DNA of 64,000 nt from Cannabis sativa. Taxonomy: Eukaryota; Streptophyta; Magnoliopsida; Rosales; Cannabaceae. Below are positions 49,816 through 61,741 of this stretch, one piece after another. The stretch spans positions 42,470,396 through 42,534,395 of the forward strand of contig NC_083603.1 in the NCBI RefSeq assembly GCF_029168945.1, in the 5' to 3' direction. The translations under genes were made by a program, and so were the position numbers. Every line of letters starts with the position of its first letter. The stretch's first letter is position 1. The notes under the pieces are model-generated. The model was not told the DNA's origin. It saw nothing but the letters and a program-made list of their open reading frames with translations, and did no database searches.

Positions 49816-50185
49816 ATGTCCATAATAGCTGTCTTATTAAAAATCTTGCTGAAAACTTGGTCAAAGGAAAAAGAGTATAGTGTAAACTAACTCCCTCCCC
49901 CTCATTTAGACATTTGTGGAGATCCTCTAATCGACGAATTTCGATCTTGTCTGCCGTCTTCTCAAATGTTGATGTTGGTAATAACTTTGTGAATAAGTTT
50001 GTAAGATTGACACTTGATTGAATATGTTGAACACCAATATGTATTTTCTTGAAGCGTATAAAGAAGAATTTCGTGAAATGTGTTCTAACTCTATCTCCTT
50101 CAATGTACCATCCTTTTAGTTGAGCGATGCAAGCAGTATTATCCATAGAGAATTGCTTGGGTTGATACTTCTTTATTGAGTGCAA
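49816..50185 (-). pseudogene. Copia RNase H C-terminal remnant
   Basis: Minus-strand frame with SMDNTACIAQLKGWYIEGDR, then THFTKFFF, HIQSSVNLTNLFTKLLPTST and RRLEDLHKC. This matches the end of plant Copia polyproteins (the usual form of the block is DNLADLFTK). The upstream catalytic parts are absent. The last 40 or so residues run into the repeated 3'-end module and are not protein-coding by origin. Confidence 0.85.
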
Positions 50186-50451
50186 TTCATATGTTTCCCA
50201 AATATGCTATGTCAATGATCTCACTCACACACATTCTCTACTTGCTTCATAAAATGCAAGTATGTTAACATGATTTATAGTTGCCTCGTTAAAAACCTTG
50301 CCAGAAAAACCCAGTGGGACAAAATCTGAGCTAAGGGAAAAAGAGTACAATATATATTTCATATTGATAACTATTTGCAAGTTGCCTCGTTAAAAACCTT
50401 GCCAGGAAAACCCAGTGGGACAAAACCTGAGCTAAGGGAAAAAGAGTGCAA
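49826..50451. repeat. Three copies of a Copia 3'-end module
   Basis: Copies at about 49826-49882 (diverged), 50280-50350 and 50381-50451. The last two share TTGCCTCGTTAAAAACCTTG, AAAACCCAGTGGGACAAAA and GAGCTAAGGGAAAAAGAG, period 101 bp. CTCCCCCTCAT-type stretches (polypurine on the minus strand) sit near copies 1 and 3. Confidence 0.85.
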
Positions 50452-53400
50452 CATGAATATGTCTCCCCCTCATGCACATATGATCCATAATTCTTTTGGT
50501 GATAATAGATCTCATAAGATTATTGTTATCACTTTTAAAATATCACCATATATAATCTTTGATCATATATTTTCTATAACTCTTCCAGAGTATGTATGGA
50601 CATCTAAATTATAGATGAGTGGTTCGTGGAACATTAGTCTTTATCCAACTAATTGTATCATTCATGTGTGTACACAACTTTGTTCATACGAAAATTTAAA
50701 ATTTCAAGTAGATATGAACATAACACATTAATGGTACTACAAATTTTCATTTGTGACAATGATGGTACTCCAAGACCATATATTTATTCCATCTTGTTTT
50801 ATGATCTTAATTTCCATATCAAATGATCATATATCATTAATTCTTGATACATACGAAGTACTTCAGGACTTCAATACTAATGAACAAACTTTATACATTA
50901 ATATTTCTCGAAATACAAAAGAAATAAAAGTTTGTTCTTCAATTAATCAAAAACTCTTAAAGAGTCTATCACAACGTATAATTTACGTATTTATATTGCA
51001 TAGACAACCATATGTATTTTTCAAATAATAATTTACTTACATGTCTTTATTTCATACAAAGATCTTTGTCATATAGTGCGCGCGACTTTGAATTTATATC
51101 ACTTAAGACATGTATTAAATTCTTCTAGAATTTTTAGATAAGGCTTATTTCAAATTCTCACTATATTAGGAGCTCCAAATAAATAACCTTTTGTTGCAAC
51201 ATTTATGTGACGCTTATAAATCCTCATAAAATATATTCCAGGCTATAATCAAATCATGATTATATTTTCTCAATATTTAAGCCTTACTTCAATCAATCTC
51301 ATGTCTATGCAAACTTTGTACAACAATTCATTATGTACAAATACATATATGCAATTTCTCATTAGAAATATTTATTTGCACACCCTACAGGTCTTACTTC
51401 ACTTTATGTGAGTAAATTTGCCTGGATTGCGTCATAATATTTTGGCCAAAAATCAAAATGTATGTCGATAATTCTCGACAAATCTAATACAATGATCCTT
51501 GCTATCTCATGTTAGTTTATTGCATATGCACACATTCAATATTTATTGTCGACAAAAATTTCAATAAATGATAATTTCCTCCCATATTGACATAACTTAT
51601 AGAGATCTCTTTAAATTACATATTTTCAAATATGTTTATCATTTATAGGTACCTATAACGAATCACTTCAGGGATTCAATTATGATTAAATGTGTTATGT
51701 CTAACTTCTCTTGGGAGTCTCTTCGAGTACCGTTTTCATCACGGTTATCATTTTAATACTTTATAACATTAAGGTATCTCCATGAGTACCTCTAGATTTA
51801 ACAACTTCAGGGCAAATCAAATGAACATTTACTAATAATTTCTATATTGTTCATTTACGCTTCAGGCGTTTTCAACTCATTCTATCTCAACTTTGAGTAA
51901 TATTGATTTGCAGTTGGTATATATCATTTTGAACTATATCGTTCTTATAACTTTGTGCAAGGATCATTTTTCAAAAATTATCATCGATCCCAACTGCTTC
52001 TCTCCCCCTGATCGAGAGAATTTTAAGAAATTGTGATATCTAATAATATTAATACACCTGTAGGGATTTCAATATATCACAATGAATCAATATCTATTTA
52101 AACTCATATATATTATATGACATTGAACTTCAGGTTCAATAACTTCAGTTTCAAGTTCAATACTTATGAACTTAATTCATTTCTAAGAATGAGTCATACG
52201 TGTATAATTAGAAATACATAAATTTACACATTTTGTAAATGCATGATCATATAATCTTATCACATCGATAAGAAACTATGCAATAAAAATCTAACAATGG
52301 CTCAAGATTGTTAAAGAAATATAATTTAAATATTTTCTATGTGCAAATATATGCACATTCTTCTTTTGAGCCTTATAAATTAACAATGAGAAGAATCTTT
52401 TGGTTCTTCAACAAAATTTAGTCAAATCCTTTGACAATTTATTGCATATGATTTATCATGTCAAAATAATTCAATTAATGAACTTCAGGTTCACTATAAT
52501 TTGTATTTCAATGAAACTTTCAAAGGTAATGTAAATTTATTACAACATAATCATTATAAGTTTCATTTTTATATACACGAATAATATAATTATATTATTC
52601 TCCAAAACATACACTCTTCAAGAGTCACTATTATGTTTATCAAACTTTATATTTCTTCAGGAATCACTATCATCAATTCAATGATGTGTATAATAATGTA
52701 AAATGTACATGACAACTTCATCATGTTGTTATAATGGTCAAATAGATATAACCATAATATATCATTCATGTTTCCTGGTATCTTTTTAACAAGTCGTCTA
52801 ATTTATTAATAGACTATTCATCAGTCTAATTATCATGACTTGATATATTATATATTTAAATGTACAACCAGTACATATAATAAGTTATTTCTTATCACTT
52901 TCATAACTAGATAAAAGTTATACATCTAGGTACATACAAAAATATTTTACTACTCAAAGTAGCAATTGTATGTAAGACTTCTTCAGGAGGCTTTTCAAAT
53001 AATCATTTTGTGATTCTTTATCACTTTGATTATATTGGATCACTAACAAATATTAGTAAATTATATATCCACTTTTGGGAATATGCAAACTGAATTATAT
53101 AGTAACTATATATATACATATCATGTACCAACAATAGTTTGAAACTATTGATTTCAAGAAATAATAAAATATGTATATATTAATTTGCTTCTGGCATTAC
53201 CAATATATGTGAAATCTATATTCTTTGAAATAGAATTTCATGTCTATTCATTCTCTTTAGGTAATGATATTTAAATATTCTAAATGTACAATAAGTTTGT
53301 ACAATTCACATTCTATTAAATAATCAAGTATACTTTTATCTTGATTATAAGTATGTCCGTACTACAGGTACGCGACCACTATTATTAAATTCCACACATG

Positions 53401-54171
53401 ATATATAAATTTCATGCACTTTGATTATGTGTGGTATCTCATCTTTTAGTTGTTTCCACTTTTTCTGGAAATATTTGAGTAGTAAATAATGTCATTGATT
53501 ATTTAAAATCATTACATTCACTTCGGGGAATGACATTGAACAAGTAGAACATTATTATAAATTTCTTAAAAAATTTATTACTTGTTCATCCATAAAAAAT
53601 ATAAGAAATTATTCAACAATTTCTTTTACGATATTTCAAAGAATATATGAATGCAATTTTTGCATAGTCTCCAAGATGTATGCAAAATTTAATCTTTAAC
53701 ATATGTCAGATTCAATAATTTCCAACATTGCAAGTAATAACAATGTATAATAACATGACTAATACGAGGAATCTTTAAAAGTGATTGACTTCAATTCGTA
53801 TCATTCTCTGCAGGGAATGATGAACAATAAATACTGCCTCATGTATTTAAATAACATTAGTCATGCTCATTGTTATTCTTATACTTTAATGTTTCAATGC
53901 AATTTTCTTAACATTCTTTTTGGGTATTCAAAACCTACTATAAAATTGCATCAATAATAATCATTTTTAATGATTCTTTAGTTGTATTCACATAAATACA
54001 ATCATTTTTTTTTCGATAAATATAAAACATTTACTTCAGAAAATGTTTGTCAAAATCTATATCGATATTAGATTATTTTTCATTGTCCTCAAAGAATACA
54101 AGAACATATATGTAAATATGTATTAATCTCTTTCATTATATATTCATCAACTATATAATGAATATTACGTT

Positions 54172-54400
54172 TGCATAATCTTCAGGATATATGCAAGATT
54201 TTATTGAGGACGCATAATCATCAGGATGTATGCAATATTTTATCGATGATGCATAATCTTCAGGATATATGCAATATTTTATCGATGATGCATAATCTTT
54301 AGGATATATGCAATATTTTATCGATGATGCATAATCTTTAGGATATATGCAATATTTTATCGATGATACATAATCTTCTGGATATATGTATAATTTATAT
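54172..54400. repeat. 39-bp tandem repeat, about six units
   Basis: GCATAATCTTCAGGATATATGC followed by AATATTTTATCGATGAT; starts at 54172, 54212, 54251, 54290, 54329 and a degenerate 54368. It lies near the 5' end of the Copia-derived element. Confidence 0.95.
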
Positions 54401-54745
54401 AGATTTTCTCTATCATATCATAGGCACACATATATTGTAAATATTATGAATGATAAGACCATTATATATATATGAAATCAATAATAAATATATAAAAATA
54501 TATACATACATATATAATATATATATATAGATATATAGATAAAAAGAAAAAAGAAACCAAATGATTCTTGAAATTGTTTCAGTCAGAGGAGTATATATAT
54601 AAATATATATTTAGTGTATTTTGACTTTGAAACAATTCAAGGACTTTAACAAGATACTTACATTGGGACTTGGGCAGAGACTCATGCTTGAAGCTTGGGC
54701 AGAGACTCGTGCTTGAAGCTTGGGCAGAGACTCGTGCTGATAACG

Positions 54746-54998
54746 TATTATAAAATAATATAAAATAATATAAAGTAGATGAGAAGAAAGAAGAAGAAGA
54801 TGAAGAGAGAAAGAGAAAGTGAATGAGAATTTCTGAATTGTTTATTCTAATGGGGTGAACCCCTATTTATACAAATACAAGAGTGAGATATTAAGAAACT
54901 AAGAAAAAGGGAAACTAAGGTAAAGAGGAATGTTGATTACAATTCATGATAATAAATAAAAGATTTGGACATCCACATAATTATTAATATTTATAACA
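54746..54998 (-). repeat. 5' LTR of the Copia-derived element
   Basis: Pairs with 49552-49804. Inside the element it is followed (minus strand) by CGTTATCAGCACGAGTCTCTG, where AGAGACTCGTGC-type words are repeated three times (54674-54735, + strand: GGGCAGAGACTCGTGCTTGA). Confidence 0.92.
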
Positions 54999-55040
54999 AA
55001 TACCATATAATAATACAATGTTATTAGTCGTAATATTATG

Positions 55041-55159
55041 GCACCTAATTTAGAATTGTTATTATGATGATGATGATGATGCTTGGGTATGGCATAACAA
55101 CTGGACCACATTGTGTCATTTAATGCTCCTATCTTTCTATCCCAAATCTCAGCTGCTTG
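55041..55159 (-). other. Doubtful orphan exon next to the Copia insertion
   Basis: After an acceptor-like CTGAAACAG the minus-strand frame reads QAAEIWDRKIGALNDTMWSS, C-Y-A-I-P-K, then six His from (ATG)n and Asn. Composition is less AT-driven than the surroundings, which is why it is listed. I recognise no family, found no partner exons, and the frame runs on into AT-rich sequence. Confidence 0.2.
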
Positions 55160-58100
55160 CTGTTTCAGATTAAATGATGATATCACTAGCTAATTATTAT
55201 ATATATAATTATTGAAAACATTAAGAGAAGAACAAAAGTAACAAACTTTTGTCTTTCTGCTAATTATTGATGTGAACCTTAAAGTACTGTGTATATATAT
55301 ATAGTCAAATGTACGTGTAAATTAATTATTATTAAATTGTATCATATAATACAGATATAATATACATATATATACACCATTTTCCTTTTTCTTTTTTCTG
55401 ATATTTTCTCTCAAGATAAAATATATTTTCATAATGATACCAAATCAAGTTTATGCTTCCTCCCTTACTCTCTTCACAAATTATTAATCATTGTGATATT
55501 TATAAGAGGTAATATATTAGCACATTTATTAGTCCACAATACAAATTAAAGAAGTAATTAACAAGAAGGTAGTCCAAATTAAACATGCATGATGTATAAA
55601 TATATATATATGTAATATTTGTACATGCATGATCATCTATCTATCTATTTACATATATATACAATTTTTTTTTATTATTATTAATTTTTTAACAAAATGA
55701 TTCAAACTAAATCAATTATTTAGAGGTTTATAATTATAATATTAAGGGACACTAAATTTGGGCATGGCCATTCCAACCTAGTACTTCTACTCTTATCTTA
55801 TCCACACTACCACTCAGATATAATCTATCTTATTTTTATAGTTTTTGTATTATTTCTATATATATTGTTTTTGGTTCTTTTTTTTATTAAAATACAAATT
55901 TGGACTAGCAAACTTAGTGCTACCCTTATTGGAATCTTGTTATTAAATTACAATTTTCCGAATCCAACAATAATGGTTTTATTTAATAATAGCATATTAA
56001 ATTGTATAAATATATTAATATATATTTCTTCCATATCCGCTAGGTAATAATAAACGCTAGTCATTAATTAATATGATCATGTCAATAAAAAGGGCGATCA
56101 TAATGGAATTTTCCATAAATAGGAAAAAAGAGTAGAAAGAAATGGTATGTTCTCAATATAATTTTTAAGTGTAATTAATGTAACTTTACGATAATATCAT
56201 ATTAACATATCATTATCTTCTTATATAATTAAGATACATTGAGAAAGTAATTAGCACTAATTAATTTTAGTTTAAACATATCTTCACAATAATAATGTTA
56301 AATAATATATATATATAAGATTAACTTAGAAACGTAAGATTAAGTATATCTTTTAGCAATCAATAGATAACATATCAATCCCTAGCCTCACTTTTTATTA
56401 TGCAATATTGCTTTAAAATACGTCACATTATAATGCAATCCACCAATTATATAAATGTGTGCATGTATTGCTAGCTAGGTGTACTTTTAACCTTTATTTT
56501 CATATTCACACTAGCTAGCTTCATCACCTTATGTCAGAATAAATAAATTAATTAATTAAATTATATATGTACATATAATTAATTGAAAGTTTAGTATGAT
56601 TTTGATTCATTATTATTCTTTATAATTAATTAATATTCTCCACCTTATATTTGGATAATATCTATACGCCCCAATAATTTGGTGAATGTTACTATGTTTG
56701 CATGTAATGAATATAATAAATTAATCCATATAATATTTGTATATATATATATCTGCAGTGCATGATTGAATGTGTACAAAATCGAAATAAATTATTATAT
56801 ATTTATATAGAATTAATAATGCATGAATATCATATAGAATAAATATGGATCAAAATGAGCACACGATCAACTACGAACTACCACCAAAACGACAGATATT
56901 AATATATATATTTATATATTTATATATTCCCCAATCTAAAGAAAATGGGAGCCAGTCATATTAATATATTGTGGTCTTACCAAAAGAAAAAAAAAAAGAA
57001 AGATCAGAGAAGAAGAAGCTATATAGCTAGTGGCTAGTGCTGTTTTTGATTATTTGCACTTTTTCTCATCATATATATTTATGTGTATACCTTTATTTTT
57101 ATTTTTCAATAATTAGTGAAAGAATCTCTTGGATTTTAATGCAACTCTTGTATATGTTGTCTCTGCATTATCCTTAGAGACACACTATACTTTGATCTTA
57201 GCTACAAGTCTTATCATCAATATATATCTCTTGTGTAGAGTATATAAATATATATAAATTTATAGCAGAATTACTATAAATTATTAAAATAAATAGCAAA
57301 ATTAATATAAAATATATTACAACTAATGTGTTTAATTATTATGTAAAAATCAAACTATTTACCCTAGTACTCCGTATATACAGCTGGCTACTGATGATCT
57401 CACTCACTTTCATATATTTATTACATAAATAATTAATAGAAGAATTTAAGGTACACTAAAAAAAACTATATATATTTTTTTTGTAATTATAATATAATTT
57501 TTTTATGATTAAATGTGATTTTTTGTCGTAATAAAAAGTTATTAGTAATTAAAATTTTTAGTCATAGATATAATAAGTTATAATTTTTTTTCTTACAATA
57601 GTTTTATTGTGATTAAAATTAAAAATTTTGTAGTAGGGCTAGTTTTTGTTATGAATCTCTTATATGTAATTTATAAATTAAAAATTAATTATCATTAAGC
57701 TAACTTTATATAGGAAATTAATTAATGGCTTTTTAATGAATATATACTAATTCTTTGATATTCTGTATTGTTAGTTATAAGCTTGGATTAATGGAATGTA
57801 TATATTATTACAATATGCACACGTATATATGTACTATACTATATATTATAATTAAATAAATCGTGAATTTTATGGAAAGAAATTAAAGAAGAATTAATTG
57901 CAATGGTTAATTTTGTCAATATACTAGGCTGAGAAATGGACAAAAGTAATTAATGCAATGATTGAACAAGTTTAATCCTATTATTAAATACGACTAAATT
58001 CCAAGAATTTGGGATGATTTGGCACCGTAAAAGTTTTTATTATGTTAAAACACGTAAGTCGTTCTTATTTATAATTTATATTATATATATATGCATGGCG

Positions 58101-59443
58101 CCCTATGAGTCAATGGGGAAATATAAACATTACACATAATTTATAATTAATATTGTATTTTATTGGTTTGGTCCAAATTAGGAGTATTGTCACAACAAAA
58201 AAATCTTACTTTTAGTCCTACTAAAACTTGTGATTAAAATTAAAAAAATTGTGACTAATTAAATCATCACTCTTATATTGTGGTTAAAAGGTCTATGGCT
58301 AAAAATATTAGTTACAAAAATTATATTTGTTGTGACTAAATGTAGTTTTAATAACAATACTTGTTGTGTGACTAAAACTAAATTAGTGACAACTTTTATC
58401 TAAATACTATACTTTAGTCACAAGTAATAGTTTGTTGTGACTAGAAATCACATTTAGTCATAAAAAAACTAAATCGTAGTTACCAAAAATAGCAGTTTTT
58501 GTAATTAGATATATTAATAGTGACTGATATTTTTTATAGGTAGAGTTTTATGATTGACTAGCAATATTTTTTAAAAATTATTTTCTTTTAATCATATAAA
58601 ACCTGATATTTAATTAGATTAATATAACAACAACAAAAAACACTAGACATCACTATATCAATTCTCCCCCAATTAATTATGAAAAAACAAAAAAAATATT
58701 ATCATATATTTCAAAAAAAAAAAAGTAACTATTATTTATTATTGATTAACTTGTAGAATACACGTACTGTGAAAAAATTCATATATTTAATATTACTATT
58801 ACTAAAAAGTCATAATGATTGTTATTACTACTACCACCACTTATAAAAAATATATAATATTAATATACATGCAAGTTATATTTACACATGCATGCATAAA
58901 TAAGTATAGCTAGTTACTTTCAAAGAATTAGAGAGAGATATGTAAACTTTAAGGTAAGGAAATTGAGTACGTACGTGTGTGTATATATATAACATATCAA
59001 TTTGAAAAAGAAAGAATAAAAATTGGAAAATTTGACTCATTTTATGTCATGAATTAATCAATCAATCATACAAAAATTTTCACACTTTATCAGCAGCAGT
59101 ACAACTATATATACTAGTTGTTAGTTGTTAGGCGATAACAACTAGTACTCATCATTATCATTATTATCATTATCATAATTATCATCATGATATCATGAAA
59201 ATCAAATCACAAAAAAGAAAAAGAAGCTTTGATTTTGTTGTGTTTGGATATGTGCAATTAATTAATTGTGCATACATTTTTCATGCACTTTCAATTGGAA
59301 ATAATTGTCTTTTACAAGTAGCAAATAAATTGAAAAGATCTTTTGATTTTGAGAGTCAATTATAATTTATAATATTGTTATCTTTTTTTCTTCTAATTCT
59401 TCTTTTTTTGCTGATAGGATTTCCATGCACTTTCAGTCTCCCA

Positions 59444-59456
59444 CACGTGACACGTG
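59444..59456. promoter_or_regulatory. Paired CACGTG (G-box/ABRE) sites
   Basis: Two palindromic CACGTG cores 7 bp apart (CACGTGACACGTGGC). Such pairs act as bZIP/bHLH targets in plant promoters, but no gene was found next to them. Confidence 0.4.
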
Positions 59457-59961
59457 GCTTATATTCATACATAAATTTTGCATATTCACCACAAATAATA
59501 ACAATATTTTCTTTTTACGTGTAAATATTATATAATGAAATTGAAAGATCATCATATCATTTCAAAAAAATAAAATTAAAGTAAAAGATGAACATTTGAA
59601 AAATATATATATGTACATGCATATGTCACCCAAGTGTACCAAAGTTATATTAGTGATGATCATAAATATTTATAACTTAATATGATTAAACGTTGATTTT
59701 TTTAGCATATATATATCACATGCACATTAATTAGCCACTCAATGAAGCTATATATTCTAGTCCTAGCTTTTGATGGATCCTATATGATTATTATGTGTTT
59801 TGAATAAATGTTAGTTCTAGTAAATTAATAAGAAAAATATTGTGACAAAAAAAAAAAAAAACCGTTCATCTTAAATAATGTATAATTCTAGTAAAATTAA
59901 AAAATATGTTGACAAAAATTAATAAAAGATGTAGCGCATCTAGCGTATATATGTAGATAAC

Positions 59962-60229
59962 TAGAGCCAATTCTATGTTAATTTGGGCCTTAGGCAAAAT
60001 AAAAATTGGGATCCAGTGAGAAAAAGTAAGACTATTGGGATTTACTCTCAACCTCTTTGTTGTTAAACTAATCAAATTACCACTAAGCTACAACACATAT
60101 TTAACATTAAAAGTATTATTATTTATTTTATTACTAATTATATTTTAATTTTTTTTTTCGAAATGGGGCCCTGAGCGGTGGGGGGCCTAAGGCGGCCGCC
60201 TCCTTCGTCTTAGCTCAGGGCCGGCCCTG
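59962..60229. mobile_element. hAT-type MITE (268 bp)
   Basis: Right end inverted reads CAGGGCCGGCCCTGAGC; the left end TAGAGCCAATTCTATG is a decayed match. Flanked by the 8-bp duplication TAGATAAC/CAGATAAC (59954-59961 and 60230-60237, one mismatch). The right side is GC-rich (GGGGGGCCTAAGGCGGCCGC). Non-coding. Confidence 0.8.
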
Positions 60230-60237
60230 CAGATAAC

Positions 60238-61427
60238 CAAGGTGACTTTGAGCATGGTAGCTAGGTATATTGGTCATAATATACTTCTATGTCAAGACTT
60301 GGTTAAATTTTATGGTAGGAAATGTAACTCCCCTTCTTGTATGATTAAAATAGATCTTAAAAAAACTTATGATACAAATGAACTAGGATTTTATCCATGA
60401 GATGTTAGAGGCTTTACATTTTCCTAATGCTTTTATTTCCTTGATTATGACATGTGTTTCTACCTCCAAGTTCTCCTTACTCATCAATGGTGCTTTAAAT
60501 GACTTCTTTTCCATCAAAAGAGTTTTCGTCAAGGAGATCTCATTTTTCTCCCCTCCTGTTTGTTATAGGTATGGAATATTTTTCTAGATTGATGGTTAAA
60601 GTTACTAAGAAAGATGATTTCAGCTTCCATCCGAGATGTAAGAGTATGAAGCTTAATCATTTGTGTTTTACTGATGACATTTTGCCATTTTCTAAAGGAG
60701 ATATTCAATCTGTGATGCTCTTGCTTAGGACTTTTCAACATTTCTTTAAAACATCTAGTTTACAAGCCAATCCTAGCAACACTTCAATTTATTGTTCAGG
60801 TATGTCTTCTTTGGATATTCAATTTATTTTAGATAGCTCGGGTTTCACTCTTAGTTCCCTCCCTTTCAAATATCTGGGCATTCCTATTTGTGCTAAGCGT
60901 ATCTCCAAGTCTGATTGTGATGTTATTATTGAGAAAATGGTTGCTAGAATTAGACTTTAGAGCACTAGACACATTTCTTATGTTGGACGATGAGTGTTAA
61001 TTAATTCTGTTTTGATGTCCATACACTCCTATTGGGCTCAACTTATGATTTTACCAAAGTACATTCTTGATAAAATTAATAATATTTGTAGGAGCTTCTT
61101 ATGGAAGGGTGTTTCGGACTCATCTTGCCCGAGGCAAGTTGCTTGGCATAATATTCGTCAATGATAAAAAAATAACGAGGGTCTTGGCTTTAAAAATATT
61201 TATATTTGGAATATGGGAGCTATTAGCAAGTACGTGTGGGATACTGCCATCAAAAAAGATAATCTTTGGGTTCATTGGGTTCATTGGGTTCACTGCTTAT
61301 ACATTAAAGAGCAAGATTGGTAGGGTTATAATGCTTGAAGCGGGGGTTTACAAGTTGTGTCTGAGACACCACCTCCTACCGAGAAGAAGGATGAAGTTGA
61401 GAAGTACGAATCAATGGTTAAGGAAAG
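60238..61427 (+). pseudogene. Dead LINE reverse-transcriptase segment
   Basis: Translates, with frameshifts and stops, as GHNILLCQDLVKFYGRK, MIKIDLKKTYD (altered K-A-Y-D box), [48 protein letters not shown] (F-x-D-D catalytic box, here F-T-D-D), SLPFKYLGIPICAKRISKSD, then SFLWKGVSDSS and W-H-N-I. From about 61340 a different sequence (SETPPPTEKKDEVEKYES) begins, of unknown origin. It is cut by the CACTA element at 61428. Confidence 0.85.
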
Positions 61428-61614
61428 CACTACTACAATATGGGCCTTTAGCTTCCCTTTTTTTAACCCATTTTATAAAAAGGGAAGCTAAAGGGTGTGA
61501 AAACACCCACCAGATTCAAAATTGACATTTAGAGGCGGTTTTTTGGTAAAAACCGTAGGTATATATATTAGTAAACCCTATCCCGTCGGTTGGAAATTGG
61601 GATTTTTTAAGGGG

Positions 61615-61741
61615 TTCTGGGAGACCCTATGCTGTCGGTTCCTAGCAAAGAACCGACGACATAGGTGCACACTTTATTGACACGTGTGCACCTATGCCGT
61701 CGGTTCTTTGCTAGGAACCGACGGCATAGGGTCTCCCAGAA
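61615..61741. repeat. Large hairpin, 58-bp arms and 11-nt loop
   Basis: Left arm 61615-61672 and right arm 61684-61741 are inverse with two mismatches (GCTGTC/GCCGTC and GACGAC/GACGGC). Each arm itself contains GTCGGTTC..GAACCGAC, so a smaller hairpin is nested in each arm. G+C content is far above the surroundings. Confidence 0.97.

Larger units (their letters stand above)
49552..54998 (-). mobile_element. Copia-derived LTR retrotransposon with mostly non-coding interior
   Basis: Complete element of 5447 bp: two 253-bp LTRs (49552-49804 and 54746-54998) that differ at only a few sites, and a perfect 5-bp target duplication AATAC (49547-49551 and 54999-55003). Read on the minus strand, the LTR is TGTTATAAATATT...TTTTATAATA, so TG...TA ends, a known non-canonical class. 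A polypurine tract (AAGGGGGAGT) adjoins the left LTR, which is therefore the 3' LTR. After the 5' LTR comes CGTTATCAGCACGAGTCTC (primer-binding region, tRNA not identified). The only recognisable protein is the end of a Copia RNase H. About 4.5 kb in between has no visible gag, protease, integrase or RT, so it must be moved in trans. Confidence 0.88.
54999..59961. other. 5-kb gene-free, (TA)-rich region
   Basis: No recognisable gene apart from a doubtful exon at 55041-55159. It holds (TA)n, CTATCTAT and TTATCATTATCA microsatellites and two diffuse blocks of GTGACTAAA/TTTAGTCAC repeats (about 57450-57640 and 58190-58520), probably decayed CACTA-derived MITEs. Paired G-boxes at 59444 are listed separately. 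Confidence 0.5.

Noticed and set aside
54172..54400. CRISPR-like array
   Set aside because: Head-to-tail 39-bp repeat with no spacers, in a plant retrotransposon.
50186..54740. Hidden gag-pol in the Copia-derived element
   Set aside because: I looked for zinc knuckle, D-D-E and Y-x-D-D patterns in the minus-strand frames and saw none by eye; a profile search would be decisive.
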